The notes under the pieces are model-generated. The model ran no database searches. It worked only from the letters and a program-made list of their open reading frames with translations, and was not told the DNA's origin. Below, one piece after another: positions 54,077-62,048 of a DNA stretch of 64,000 nt; position 1 is the stretch's first letter; every line of letters begins with the position of its first letter. The stretch spans positions 56,745 through 120,744 of the forward strand of contig NZ_CAMLMJ010000011.1 in the NCBI RefSeq assembly GCF_946481145.1. The letters run 5' to 3'. Origin of the DNA: an uncultured Sediminibacterium sp. (GTDB lineage Bacteria > Bacteroidota > Bacteroidia > Chitinophagales > Chitinophagaceae). A program made the position numbers and the translations under genes.

Positions 54077-55708
54077 ATGACTGATCTGGCATTTAACAGG
54101 AATGAAGACTGGATGAAACTTAGCACAGTACAGCTTAATCAACACATGGAAAAAATTAAGCTGGGCGGTGGGAAAAAATCAATGGAAAAACAAAAAGAAC
54201 GCAACAAGTTAACCGCAAGGGAGCGTATTGAATATTTATGCGATAAGGATCAACCCTTTGTTGAAATAGGTGCTTTTGCAGGTTTTGAAATGTACCAGGA
54301 AGAAGGTGGCTGCGCGGCAGGCGGAACAGTAGCAGGTATTGGTTATGTGAGTGGCAGACAAGCTGTAATTGTTGCCAATGACCAAACTGTAAAAGCCGGT
54401 GCATGGTTTCCTATTACTGGTAAGAAAAACCTGCGGATGCAGGAGATTGCCATGGAAAACCGTTTGCCGGTAATTTATCTGGTAGACAGTGCAGGTGTAT
54501 ACCTGCCGATGCAGGATGAAATATTTCCAGATAAAGAACATTTTGGCCGCATATTCAGAAACAATGCCCGTATGAGTGCTATGGGTATTACACAAATAGC
54601 GGCCGTAATGGGCGCTTGTGTGGCCGGAGGGGCCTATCTGCCAATTATGAGTGATGAAACATTGATGGTTGAAGGCAACGGAAGCATATTTCTGGCAGGT
54701 GCCTATTTAGTAAAAGCTGCAATTGGGGAGGATATTGATAATGAAACATTGGGTGGTGCAGTTACACATACCGAAATAAGTGGTATTGCTGATTATAAGT
54801 TTAAAACCGAAACAGACTGCCTCGACCACGTCAAAAAAATGATGTCGAAACTGGGTAGTCCACAGCAAGCCGGATTTAACCGAATTGCGGCAAAAGCACC
54901 TGTAAAAAATCCAGCAGAATTATATGGAATAATACCAGAAGGAAACCTGAAACCATATGATATGCTTGAGATTATCGAGCGTATTACAGACAACAGTGAA
55001 TTTGAACAATACAAACAGGATTATGGCAAAACCATTCTCTGCGGATACGCCCGTATTGAAGGATGGGCCGTTGGTATTGTAGCAAACCAACGTTTGATCT
55101 GTAAAAATAAAAAAGGTGAAATGCAGATTGGCGGTGTTATTTATAATGATAGTGCCGATAAAGCCGCAAGGTTTATCATGAACTGTAACCAGAAAAAAAT
55201 CCCCCTTGTTTTTTTACAGGATGTAACCGGTTTTATGGTAGGAAGCAGAAGCGAACACAGTGGCATTATTAAAGACGGTGCTAAACTGGTGAATGCTGTT
55301 GCCAATTCAGTTGTTCCAAAAATTACCATCATTGTTGGTAATAGTTATGGTGCAGGAAATTATGCCATGTGTGGTAAAGCCTATGATCCTCGCTTTATTT
55401 ATGCTTGGCCCTCTGCAAAAATTGCGGTTATGGGTGGAGAGCAGGCTGCCAAGACTATGGCGCAAATACAGGTTGCAGGTTTAAAAGCCAAAGGCAAAGA
55501 AGTGGATAAGCAGGAAGAACAGGATTTATTGAATGAAATAAAAGGGAGATATGAAAAACAAACAACTCCCTATTATGCCGCTGCAAGACTTTGGGTAGAC
55601 AATATCATTGACCCGATTGAAACCAGGAAAGTAATTGCGGAAGGACTGAATGCCGCCAACCATAACCCTGATATGGAAACTTTTAAAACAGGTGTTTTTC
55701 AGGTTTAA
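54077..55708 (+). CDS. Acyl-CoA carboxylase, carboxyltransferase (beta) subunit
   Basis: 543 residues. N- and C-terminal carboxyltransferase halves: KLTARERIEYLCDKDQPF, FAGFEMYQEEGGCAAGGTV, MGACVAGGAYLPIMSDE, VFLQDVTGFMVGS and the late GNSYGAGNYAMCGKAYDPRF. Best match is the methylcrotonyl/propionyl-CoA carboxylase beta type. The biotin-carrying alpha subunit is not adjacent. It would transfer CO2 from biotin to a short acyl-CoA. Confidence 0.93.
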   Translation: MTDLAFNRNEDWMKLSTVQLNQHMEKIKLGGGKKSMEKQKERNKLTARERIEYLCDKDQPFVEIGAFAGFEMYQEEGGCAAGGTVAGIGYVSGRQAVIVANDQTVKAGAWFPITGKKNLRMQEIAMENRLPVIYLVDSAGVYLPMQDEIFPDKEHFGRIFRNNARMSAMGITQIAAVMGACVAGGAYLPIMSDETLMVEGNGSIFLAGAYLVKAAIGEDIDNETLGGAVTHTEISGIADYKFKTETDCLDHVKKMMSKLGSPQQAGFNRIAAKAPVKNPAELYGIIPEGNLKPYDMLEIIERITDNSEFEQYKQDYGKTILCGYARIEGWAVGIVANQRLICKNKKGEMQIGGVIYNDSADKAARFIMNCNQKKIPLVFLQDVTGFMVGSRSEHSGIIKDGAKLVNAVANSVVPKITIIVGNSYGAGNYAMCGKAYDPRFIYAWPSAKIAVMGGEQAAKTMAQIQVAGLKAKGKEVDKQEEQDLLNEIKGRYEKQTTPYYAAARLWVDNIIDPIETRKVIAEGLNAANHNPDMETFKTGVFQV

Positions 55709-55750
55709 ATGCAATATAATTTAGCTGCAAGCATTAGATAAGCGTAGGAT

Positions 55751-55820
55751 GGAACACGGATTTTCATGATCTTCAAGATCTATCATGATAAATCTTGAAG
55801 ATCATGAAAATCTGTGTCCC
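55751..55820. repeat. Non-periodic hairpin repeat, longest copy
   Basis: 29-nt arms (55751-55779 and 55792-55820) pair with two mismatches around the 12-nt loop CTATCATGATAA, identical to that at 1647-1658. The stem differs from that copy by one T-A to C-G change that is compensated on the other arm. It lies between co-directional genes. Confidence 0.93.
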
Positions 55821-55945
55821 ATAAACGGGTTATTTGCAGTCCGAACCTTGTCAGAATGACTCCTGCTTTTGATTTAAACGTATTATCTATAAACGGTTAA
55901 CATTCTTGGCTTGAATCCATTTACTTTGCGATCAATAATTATACT

Positions 55946-56734
55946 ATGTCTTCATACCCAATTTATACGGTAGATGCTTTTACCGATCATGTATTCGGAG
56001 GAAATCCGGCAGCGGTTTGTCCACTTAAGGAATGGTTACCGACAGAAACCATGCAACAACTGGCCGCAGAAAACAACCTTTCAGAAACGGCTTTTTTTGT
56101 ACAAAGAGCTGATGGTGATTACGATATCCGCTGGTTCACGCCTGAATTGGAAATTGATCTTGCCGGACACCCTACACTAGCTACTGCTTATGTATTGTTT
56201 TATGAACTAGGATACGCCAAGACCACCATACAATTCCATAGCAAAAGTGGTCTGCTAACGGTTTCCAGGAATAACGATCTGATGGAAATGAATTTTCCTG
56301 CACGTATGCCGGTTGCTTGTGAAATTCCAGCGCACTTACTGGAAGGTTTCAGCATTAAACCTAAAGAAGTATTGCGTTCCCGCGATTATTTCCTGATTTA
56401 TGAATCGGAAGAAGAAGTATTAAATGCGGTGCCTGATTTTACGAAACTAAACCTGGTAGAAACGCTCGGCATTATTATCACTGCAAAAGGAAAAGAAACA
56501 GATTTTGTATCCCGCTTCTTTGTACCTAATTCTGTTATTGGGGAAGATCCTGTTACCGGTTCTGCACACGCAACACTAATTCCATATTGGGCCAATACAT
56601 TAAACAAAACTAGTTTAACAGCAGTTCAACTCTCTAAACGAAAGGGACATCTCTGGTGCGGATTGCAGGGCGATCGTGTTACTATTTCCGGCAAAGCAGT
56701 TTTATACATGAAAGGAACATACAGGATACAATGA
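55946..56734 (+). CDS. PhzF-family isomerase/epimerase
   Basis: 262 residues. PhzF fold with FTDHVFGGNPAAVCPL, NNLSETAFFVQ (catalytic Glu), IRWFTPELEIDLAGHPTLA and GEDPVTGSAHATLIP. Relatives isomerise dihydro-anthranilate-like compounds; in this group the substrate is unknown. Its stop overlaps the RNase HI start as ATGA (56731-56734), so translation of the two is probably coupled. Confidence 0.92.
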   Translation: MSSYPIYTVDAFTDHVFGGNPAAVCPLKEWLPTETMQQLAAENNLSETAFFVQRADGDYDIRWFTPELEIDLAGHPTLATAYVLFYELGYAKTTIQFHSKSGLLTVSRNNDLMEMNFPARMPVACEIPAHLLEGFSIKPKEVLRSRDYFLIYESEEEVLNAVPDFTKLNLVETLGIIITAKGKETDFVSRFFVPNSVIGEDPVTGSAHATLIPYWANTLNKTSLTAVQLSKRKGHLWCGLQGDRVTISGKAVLYMKGTYRIQ

Positions 56735-57210
56735 GTGAAAAGGAAAAGCATCAATTAATTATATATACAGATGGTTCATCCAGGGGTAACCCGGGGCCGG
56801 GTGGATATGGTATTGTTTTGATCTGGGGAGATAAGCGAAAAGAAATTTCAGCAGGATACAGACTCACCACCAATAACCGAATGGAATTATTAGCGGTGAT
56901 TGTTGCATTGGAATCTCTCACCAAAAAAAATATCGCCGTTACCATTTATACCGATAGCCAGTATATTGTAAATACAGTAGAAAAAAAATGGTTAGACAAC
57001 TGGATCCGAACAGATTTTAAAGGCGGCAAAAAAAACAAGGATCTGTGGTTACGTTATAAAGCAATTGCCAATCATTTCAAGGTACGTTTTGTTTGGGTTA
57101 AAGGTCATGCCGATAACCCCTGGAACAATCGTTGCGATGAGTTAGCAACATCGGCTGCAGATGGCAATCATTTGTTGGTGGATGAGGAATTTGAAAATTT
57201 GAAAATTTGA
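56731..57210 (+). CDS. rnhA: Ribonuclease HI
   Basis: 159 residues from ATG 56731 (ATGA overlap with phzF; the longer frame from 56656 lies in phzF). The catalytic D14, E52, D75 and D136 are in IIYTDGSSRGNPGPGGYG, NNRMELLAVI, IYTDSQYIV and NNRCDELA. It removes RNA from RNA-DNA hybrids. The last residues, F-E-N-L-K-I, and the stop come from the 8-bp repeat at 57188, just as in the acetyltransferase at 8646. Confidence 0.96.
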   Translation: MSEKEKHQLIIYTDGSSRGNPGPGGYGIVLIWGDKRKEISAGYRLTTNNRMELLAVIVALESLTKKNIAVTIYTDSQYIVNTVEKKWLDNWIRTDFKGGKKNKDLWLRYKAIANHFKVRFVWVKGHADNPWNNRCDELATSAADGNHLLVDEEFENLKI

Positions 57211-57358
57211 AAATTTGGAAATGGGTGATGCTTTTATTGCCAATAGTCGACTAGATATCAGTTTTTAATCAAAAAATAAATTGTTAGAATAAATCATTTG
57301 TGTCGAAGACACAAATATTCATCATTTTCAAATTTTCAAATCTTCAAATTTTCAAATT
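57188..57358. repeat. Inverted pair of 8-bp-word arrays (GAAAATTT)
   Basis: The left array 57188-57228 has three exact GAAAATTT units. The right array 57321-57358 is inverted. The spacer is about 92 nt. The left end codes for the RNase HI C-terminus. The right end stops two bases before the next start codon. Confidence 0.9.
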
Positions 57359-57360
57359 AT

Positions 57361-58008
57361 ATGCATTCTCTCTCTTCCTGGAGTGGTGGTAAAGACAGTT
57401 GTTTTGCTTTGATGAAAGCAATGGAAGCAGGGTTAAAACCTGCTGTTCTTTTGAATGTGATGAACGAGTCGGGAAAAATTTCCAGGAGTCACGGTATCCC
57501 TGAAAACATACTGAGGGCGCAGGCTGCGGCAGCAGGCCTACCTATACACCTGATCAGCAGTAGTTGGCAGGATTATGAACAAAATTTTGTGGCAGCACTA
57601 CTTTATCTAAAGACAAATTATCACCTAACGCATGCTGTGTTTGGCGATATAGACCTGCAAGCACATCGTGATTGGGAAGAAAAGGTGTGTGGCAAAGCAG
57701 GGTTAGAAGCCTATCTCCCATTATGGTTAGGCGACAGAAGAAAGCTTGTGTTTGAAATGATGCAATCAAGTATTGAGACTATGATTGTAAGCTGTAATTC
57801 TATCATGGGGCCATCCTTTTTAGGTAAAACCATTACACCTTCTTTGGTAGATGAATTAGAAGCGCTTGGAGTTGATGCATGTGGTGAAAATGGAGAATTT
57901 CATACACTGGTGTACAATTGTCCGCTTTTTTCAGATGCACTTAATGTGTCTGTTACCAATAAAATGGAGCATAAGCAATATTGGTTCTCGGAGCTTGTAC
58001 TCACATAA
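57361..58008 (+). CDS. Dph6-like PP-loop ATPase (diphthine-ammonia ligase family)
   Basis: 215 residues from ATG 57361; the longer frame is repeat. PP-loop SWSGGKDSCFALMKA (S8 to S13). Family blocks SRSHGIPENILRAQAAAAG, AVFGDIDLQAHRDWEEKVC and VDACGENGEFHTLVYNCPLF. In eukaryotes Dph6 amidates diphthine; bacteria lack diphthamide, so the bacterial substrate is unknown. The start context is formed by the repeat end, identical to that of xerD. Confidence 0.88.
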   Translation: MHSLSSWSGGKDSCFALMKAMEAGLKPAVLLNVMNESGKISRSHGIPENILRAQAAAAGLPIHLISSSWQDYEQNFVAALLYLKTNYHLTHAVFGDIDLQAHRDWEEKVCGKAGLEAYLPLWLGDRRKLVFEMMQSSIETMIVSCNSIMGPSFLGKTITPSLVDELEALGVDACGENGEFHTLVYNCPLFSDALNVSVTNKMEHKQYWFSELVLT

Positions 58009-58040
58009 AAAAGCAGCTTATCAATCGATAAGCTGCTTTT
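58009..58040. terminator. Bidirectional terminator hairpin
   Basis: Perfect 14-bp arms, AAAAGCAGCTTATC and its complement, with loop AATC. The A and T tracts let it act on both the Dph6-like and the convergent DUF6580 gene. Confidence 0.9.
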
Positions 58041-58058
58041 CAAAAAGGATTTATAACC

Positions 58059-58625
58059 TTATTTAATTAGTTCTGCCTTATTTTTTGATTGGGTCAACAG
58101 GTAATGGCCACCGAATAGTATTGCGGAGAATACTACTGTAGCTATTAAACTGTTTCCGTAAAAAGGTAATGCATCGGTGTAACATTGAATTAAACCTTCA
58201 AATGTCTTTGTACGGTTCAATCCACCGCCGCCAGACCATACCATGAAATTTGATACGAGGAAAAAAGTAGTTGGAGAAGCGAGGGAACCCAACAATACAT
58301 GCATAGGTTTTCCATTTCTCAATAAAAATCCAAAACAGGTTAACCCGGTAAATAATAGATAGTTCTGCCATTGACCACTATAAAAGCCTTGTATTTCAGT
58401 TAATCCGTTTACATATAATGCCTGATAAAGCAAATCTGAAAGAAACATTGAAATCAATGGTATAATAAAAGCCCATTTTTTATCTTTTACAAATAAGGCC
58501 CCTGCAAATAACCCAATGGCAAATTGTGGAGCAAATCCCCAAGGCCTGTTTGGCATTGCACGATAAATAGCACTTAGAAAAACAGTAAGTACGATCGAAA
58601 TAATTAAGGAACGGTTCAATTTCAT
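58059..58625 (-). CDS. DUF6580-family membrane protein
   Basis: 188 residues from ATG 58625; an upstream frame reaches 58646 but crosses the -7 element. Five to six membrane helices: SLIISIVLTVFLSAIYRAMP, WAFIIPLISMFLSDLLYQAL and TTFFLVSNFMVWSGGGG. The arrangement resembles ECF-transporter substrate-binding (S) components, but no partner is adjacent. Function unknown. Confidence 0.82.
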   Translation of the reverse strand: MKLNRSLIISIVLTVFLSAIYRAMPNRPWGFAPQFAIGLFAGALFVKDKKWAFIIPLISMFLSDLLYQALYVNGLTEIQGFYSGQWQNYLLFTGLTCFGFLLRNGKPMHVLLGSLASPTTFFLVSNFMVWSGGGGLNRTKTFEGLIQCYTDALPFYGNSLIATVVFSAILFGGHYLLTQSKNKAELIK

Positions 58626-58643
58626 TGTAATGAGTTTCAGCAG

Positions 58644-58651
58644 CAAAAATA
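58644..58651 (-). promoter_or_regulatory. -7 promoter element for the DUF6580 gene
   Basis: TATTTTTG on the minus strand, exact TAnnTTTG, 19 bases ahead of ATG 58625. It excludes the upstream start at 58646. Confidence 0.62.
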
Positions 58652-58675
58652 GGTCTTATCGGTAAAGTTCAGCCC

Positions 58676-59911
58676 TCAATTTTCCTCATTTTGTGCATAA
58701 GCATTTTTGAATGGAACAAATGCTTTACATAATTGGGTTTTACCTGAGGTTTGAAAATGGTAATCCTGACCCGGAAAAACAATAAAAGCCTCTCCTTTTT
58801 TGCGCACTAATTGATTATTTATGATTACCCCTCCTTCCATCACTATCCAGATTTCAGGTCCGAATGCATGGTCCTCAAATGTTCCTGACTCGGCTAAAGA
58901 AACATGTGTAAGGCCAAAATCCGGAACAGGAAATTCAAAAACCGTTTCCCCATCTTTTAGTTTGGTGCCTTTTAAAATCTGAGGTATTACAGGGTCAAAA
59001 CTGGTATTAGCCAATAATTCAGCCACATCAATGTATTTGCTGGTTAATCCACCCCTTAATACATTATCACTGTTAGACATTAATTCTACATTTTGTCCTT
59101 CGAGGTATGCATGTGGAATACCTGCCCCCTGAAAGATGGCTTCTCCGGGTTGCAACTGTACTATATTGAAAAAATAAATTGAGAATACGCCTCTGTCGAT
59201 GTCCCCAGCCGGGTTTGTATCATGGTAATATTTTGAAACCCACCAACCCGGATCGTTTTTGGTAAGAATACCATCTTTCTTATTACGTATCTCTCTTTTA
59301 ACCAAGGGCATTAAAAGGTTGGTTACGGATGCCTGATCCATTTCCATGATAAAACTGTACAATGACTTAATTCCTTCCTTTTTGAAAAGAGGCAATAGTA
59401 CCTGAAATTCGTTTACAGAATCAAGTGTAGCTGCTAGCTTTACTTCATTTTTAAATCCATGTAATAGCCAGAACTCACTGATAGCCAGCATAACTTCTGG
59501 CTTATGATTTTCATCCTTGTAATTTCGATTATATGCATTTCTGGCTATTCCGAGATTATCTTCCCTTGCATAACCCGCTTTAGCGACTTCTCTGGTTGGA
59601 TGCACCTGGATTGAAAGCATTTGATTTACATCCAGTATTTTCAGAAGGTATGGCAAGCCACCAAATTGTGCCAAAACTGAAGGTGAAAGAGCCTGTTCAG
59701 GATTTTGATTAATCAGATCCGTCAAAGTAAATATTTCGTTTTGAACGGTCACCGATGCTAATCCAAGTGGATGAACCCCCAGCCAATATTCTGCAAAGGG
59801 TTTGTTTTCTTCATTTTTTATCCCCAAAAGAGCAGGCAAAAAGCTAAAGCCACCCCACTCGTAGTGCTGCACTTTACCTTGGATGGGAAGAATAGTATAC
59901 GACGATTGCAT
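58676..59911 (-). CDS. manA: Mannose-6-phosphate isomerase, class I
   Basis: 411 residues. Zinc-site region MLSIQVHPTREVAKAGY and DENHKPEVMLAIS. Class I signature near NVELMSNSDNVLRGGLTSKY. C-terminal cupin part with EIWIVMEGGVIINN. It interconverts mannose-6-phosphate and fructose-6-phosphate, linking central metabolism to GDP-mannose. 50 bases upstream of the DUF6580 gene, which has its own promoter. Confidence 0.95.
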   Translation of the reverse strand: MQSSYTILPIQGKVQHYEWGGFSFLPALLGIKNEENKPFAEYWLGVHPLGLASVTVQNEIFTLTDLINQNPEQALSPSVLAQFGGLPYLLKILDVNQMLSIQVHPTREVAKAGYAREDNLGIARNAYNRNYKDENHKPEVMLAISEFWLLHGFKNEVKLAATLDSVNEFQVLLPLFKKEGIKSLYSFIMEMDQASVTNLLMPLVKREIRNKKDGILTKNDPGWWVSKYYHDTNPAGDIDRGVFSIYFFNIVQLQPGEAIFQGAGIPHAYLEGQNVELMSNSDNVLRGGLTSKYIDVAELLANTSFDPVIPQILKGTKLKDGETVFEFPVPDFGLTHVSLAESGTFEDHAFGPEIWIVMEGGVIINNQLVRKKGEAFIVFPGQDYHFQTSGKTQLCKAFVPFKNAYAQNEEN

Positions 59912-59982
59912 AACAGGATTTATAGATGAAGTAACGTCGAAAACAGCCTAAATAATATATCAGTAATAAGTTTTAACAATCT

Positions 59983-60342
59983 ATGGCAAATCATAACCAG
60001 CAAATAGGGCAGCAAGGAGAAGAAATTGCCTGCTCCTATCTTAAAGAAAATGGGTTCGAAATTCTGGAGCAAAACTGGCGCTTTAAGCATTGGGAAGTAG
60101 ATATCATTGCTTCCAAAGCCCGAAAACTGCATTTTGTTGAAGTAAAAACAAGAAACTCTCACCGATTCGGTAAACCGGAAGAAAGCATAACAAGGGAAAA
60201 AATGAACCACCTGAAAAATGCTGCAGAAGCATACCAATTACAAAATCCCAGTTGGAAATACCTCCAATTTGATGTGATAGCTATTACGCTAGTAAATGGT
60301 ATCGCAAAAGAAATATTTCGAATTGATGATGTTTATTTCTGA
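59983..60342 (+). CDS. YraN/UPF0102-family endonuclease-like protein
   Basis: 119 residues. Restriction-endonuclease-like core: GQQGEEIACSYLKENG, NWRFKHWEVDIIA (E-x-D), LHFVEVKTRNS (E-x-K) and FDVIAI. The family is linked to DNA repair or recombination but has no firm function. Divergent from manA. Confidence 0.92.
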   Translation: MANHNQQIGQQGEEIACSYLKENGFEILEQNWRFKHWEVDIIASKARKLHFVEVKTRNSHRFGKPEESITREKMNHLKNAAEAYQLQNPSWKYLQFDVIAITLVNGIAKEIFRIDDVYF

Positions 60343-60385
60343 AGATGCTAAATAGTTTGTATATTTAATGTCTAAACACTGAATA

Positions 60386-61204
60386 TTGTCTTTTCAAACC
60401 CTTAATCAGATCTTAGGGAACAGTGCAACCACCCAAAAAATGCCTGCTCTATTTGTAGGACATGGAAGTCCTATGAACGCAATTGAATACAATGAATTCT
60501 CTACTGGCTGGCATAATATCACGAAAGAAATTCCAACTCCAACAGCCATACTTTGTATTTCGGCTCATTGGGAAACCCGGGGAACATTTGTTACAGCTAT
60601 GGAAAAGCCATCTACCATCCATGACTTCTACGGCTTTCCTAAACCACTATTTGATGTTCAATACCCTGCACCTGGAAGTCCAACTCTTGCAGCACTCACA
60701 CAAGAAATTGTTACAAAGGAAGTCATACAACCAGATTATAAATGGGGATTAGATCATGGATGCTGGAGTATTCTGAACCACATGTATCCTAAAGCGGATA
60801 TTCCTGTTGTTCAACTTAGTATGAATCAACTACAAAAACCGGAATGGCATTATCAGTTTGCCAGAGAATTGACGGCACTTAGAAATAAAGGTGTTTTAAT
60901 TGTTGCCAGCGGAAATATGGTACATAATCTCCGGATGATCGACTGGCATAAACCAGATTCAGGTTATGATTGGGCAGTTGAAGCAAATCAGCAATTTAAA
61001 TCGATGATTATACAAGGCGATTACCAGCCGTTAAGTAACTATACTATGCTGGGCAAAGCCGTACAACAATCGATTCCTACACCAGAGCATTTTCTTCCTT
61101 TATTATACCTGCTTGGACTAAAATCGCCAGAAGATAACATGCATTTTTTCAACGACAAGACCATTTTTGGTTCTATCTCTATGACTTCAGTTTTGATGGG
61201 ATAA
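60386..61204 (+). CDS. Extradiol dioxygenase, DODA/YgiD type
   Basis: 272 residues from TTG 60386, or 254 from ATG 60440; relatives of this clade carry an N-terminal extension like the one read from TTG. Metal ligands in PALFVGHGSPMNAIE, CISAHWETRG and DHGCWSILNHMYP. Class III extradiol ring-cleaving dioxygenase, non-haem iron or zinc. In E. coli YgiD opens the ring of L-DOPA. Substrate here unknown. Confidence 0.88.
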   Translation: MSFQTLNQILGNSATTQKMPALFVGHGSPMNAIEYNEFSTGWHNITKEIPTPTAILCISAHWETRGTFVTAMEKPSTIHDFYGFPKPLFDVQYPAPGSPTLAALTQEIVTKEVIQPDYKWGLDHGCWSILNHMYPKADIPVVQLSMNQLQKPEWHYQFARELTALRNKGVLIVASGNMVHNLRMIDWHKPDSGYDWAVEANQQFKSMIIQGDYQPLSNYTMLGKAVQQSIPTPEHFLPLLYLLGLKSPEDNMHFFNDKTIFGSISMTSVLMG

Positions 61205-61215
61205 TGAATTAGATA

Positions 61216-61713
61216 TTAAAACCGCTCCATCATTTTTTCTACCATCTTAAAAGTGGCCGGACAATATTCAACGTTTTGTTGATGTACGTGAATATATTCT
61301 ACCATTTTCTTTTTCTTCAAATGAGGGAACCCGGCACAATCAGAAGGCCTTACTTCATAAATCGCACACATATTGGTAGACATATCCAGGAACTGACATG
61401 GTTGTTTTTTATTCATCCAATCACCATCCTCTTCATCAAAGTATAACCATTTCTCTTTAAACTCCTTAGGCGACATGCTGAAATGAGTGGCTATTCTTTT
61501 AATATCCGTATTCGTAAAAGTGGGGCTCATTGTTTTACAACAATTGGCACAGGATAAGCAGTCAATCTCCTTCCACACTTCTGCATCAATTGTTTCAGCA
61601 ATCTTATCCAAATGTCTGGGCGGGTTCTTCTCAATTTTACCTAAGAATTTTTTAAATGCCTTCTGGTGATGTCGTACTTTCTGTTTAAACGAACGGAGAT
61701 TAATCGGCTGCAT
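61216..61713 (-). CDS. YkgJ-family cysteine-cluster protein
   Basis: 165 residues from ATG 61713; the frame is open 40 codons further up, but that part lacks the family pattern. Cysteines in DCLSCANCCKT (CxxCxxCC), QPCQFL, MCAIYEVRPSDCAGFP and EYCPATF suggest a bound metal or Fe-S centre. Function not known. It converges with the dioxygenase gene at 11 bases. Confidence 0.9.
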   Translation of the reverse strand: MQPINLRSFKQKVRHHQKAFKKFLGKIEKNPPRHLDKIAETIDAEVWKEIDCLSCANCCKTMSPTFTNTDIKRIATHFSMSPKEFKEKWLYFDEEDGDWMNKKQPCQFLDMSTNMCAIYEVRPSDCAGFPHLKKKKMVEYIHVHQQNVEYCPATFKMVEKMMERF

Positions 61714-61820
61714 GTACAGTATTAAAGTGTTTGGCTTGCAATATCGGTGAGCAGCGGCGTTATGCCAAATCATTTTATACAATGTAGGATTAGGCACAGG
61801 TTCTGACTTATGGCAGTTTA

Positions 61821-61876
61821 GACAATAGTCCATAGACCATAGTCAATAGTCAATAGTCAATAGTCAATAGTCAATG
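61821..61876. repeat. One-sided array of eight 7-bp words (GTCAATA)
   Basis: Eight exactly phased heptamers: GACAATA, GTCCATA, GACCATA, four copies of GTCAATA and one GTCAATG. No inverted partner is nearby. It lies in the 335-bp gap (61714-62048) between divergent ykgJ and xerD. The rest of that gap shows only the 8-bp repeat at 62013. Confidence 0.93.
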
Positions 61877-62012
61877 GTAAACGCATTGATTCAAATAATA
61901 GTATTAGATTCAAATAAGTTTCAATCAAGACTAGGAGCTAAAGCATAACTGAAAATATCATTACCGCTGATGAATCCTTATTTTTACCTTGGTAAAAATC
62001 AAAAGCATTCCA

Positions 62013-62048
62013 TTTTCAAATCTTCAAATTCACTAATTTTCAAATTAT
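62013..62048. repeat. Single arm of the 8-bp-word repeat, abutting xerD
   Basis: Units of TTTTCAAA-type run up to the xerD start codon. The last bases, TTTTCAAATTAT then ATG, are identical to those before the Dph6-like start at 57361. No left partner was found. Confidence 0.8.

Noticed and set aside
1487..61876. Word arrays as a CRISPR or as plain rho-independent terminators
   Set aside because: Units are 7-8 bp without unique spacers, so not CRISPR. Most hairpins lack T-runs and several lie at 5' ends, so simple termination does not explain them all.
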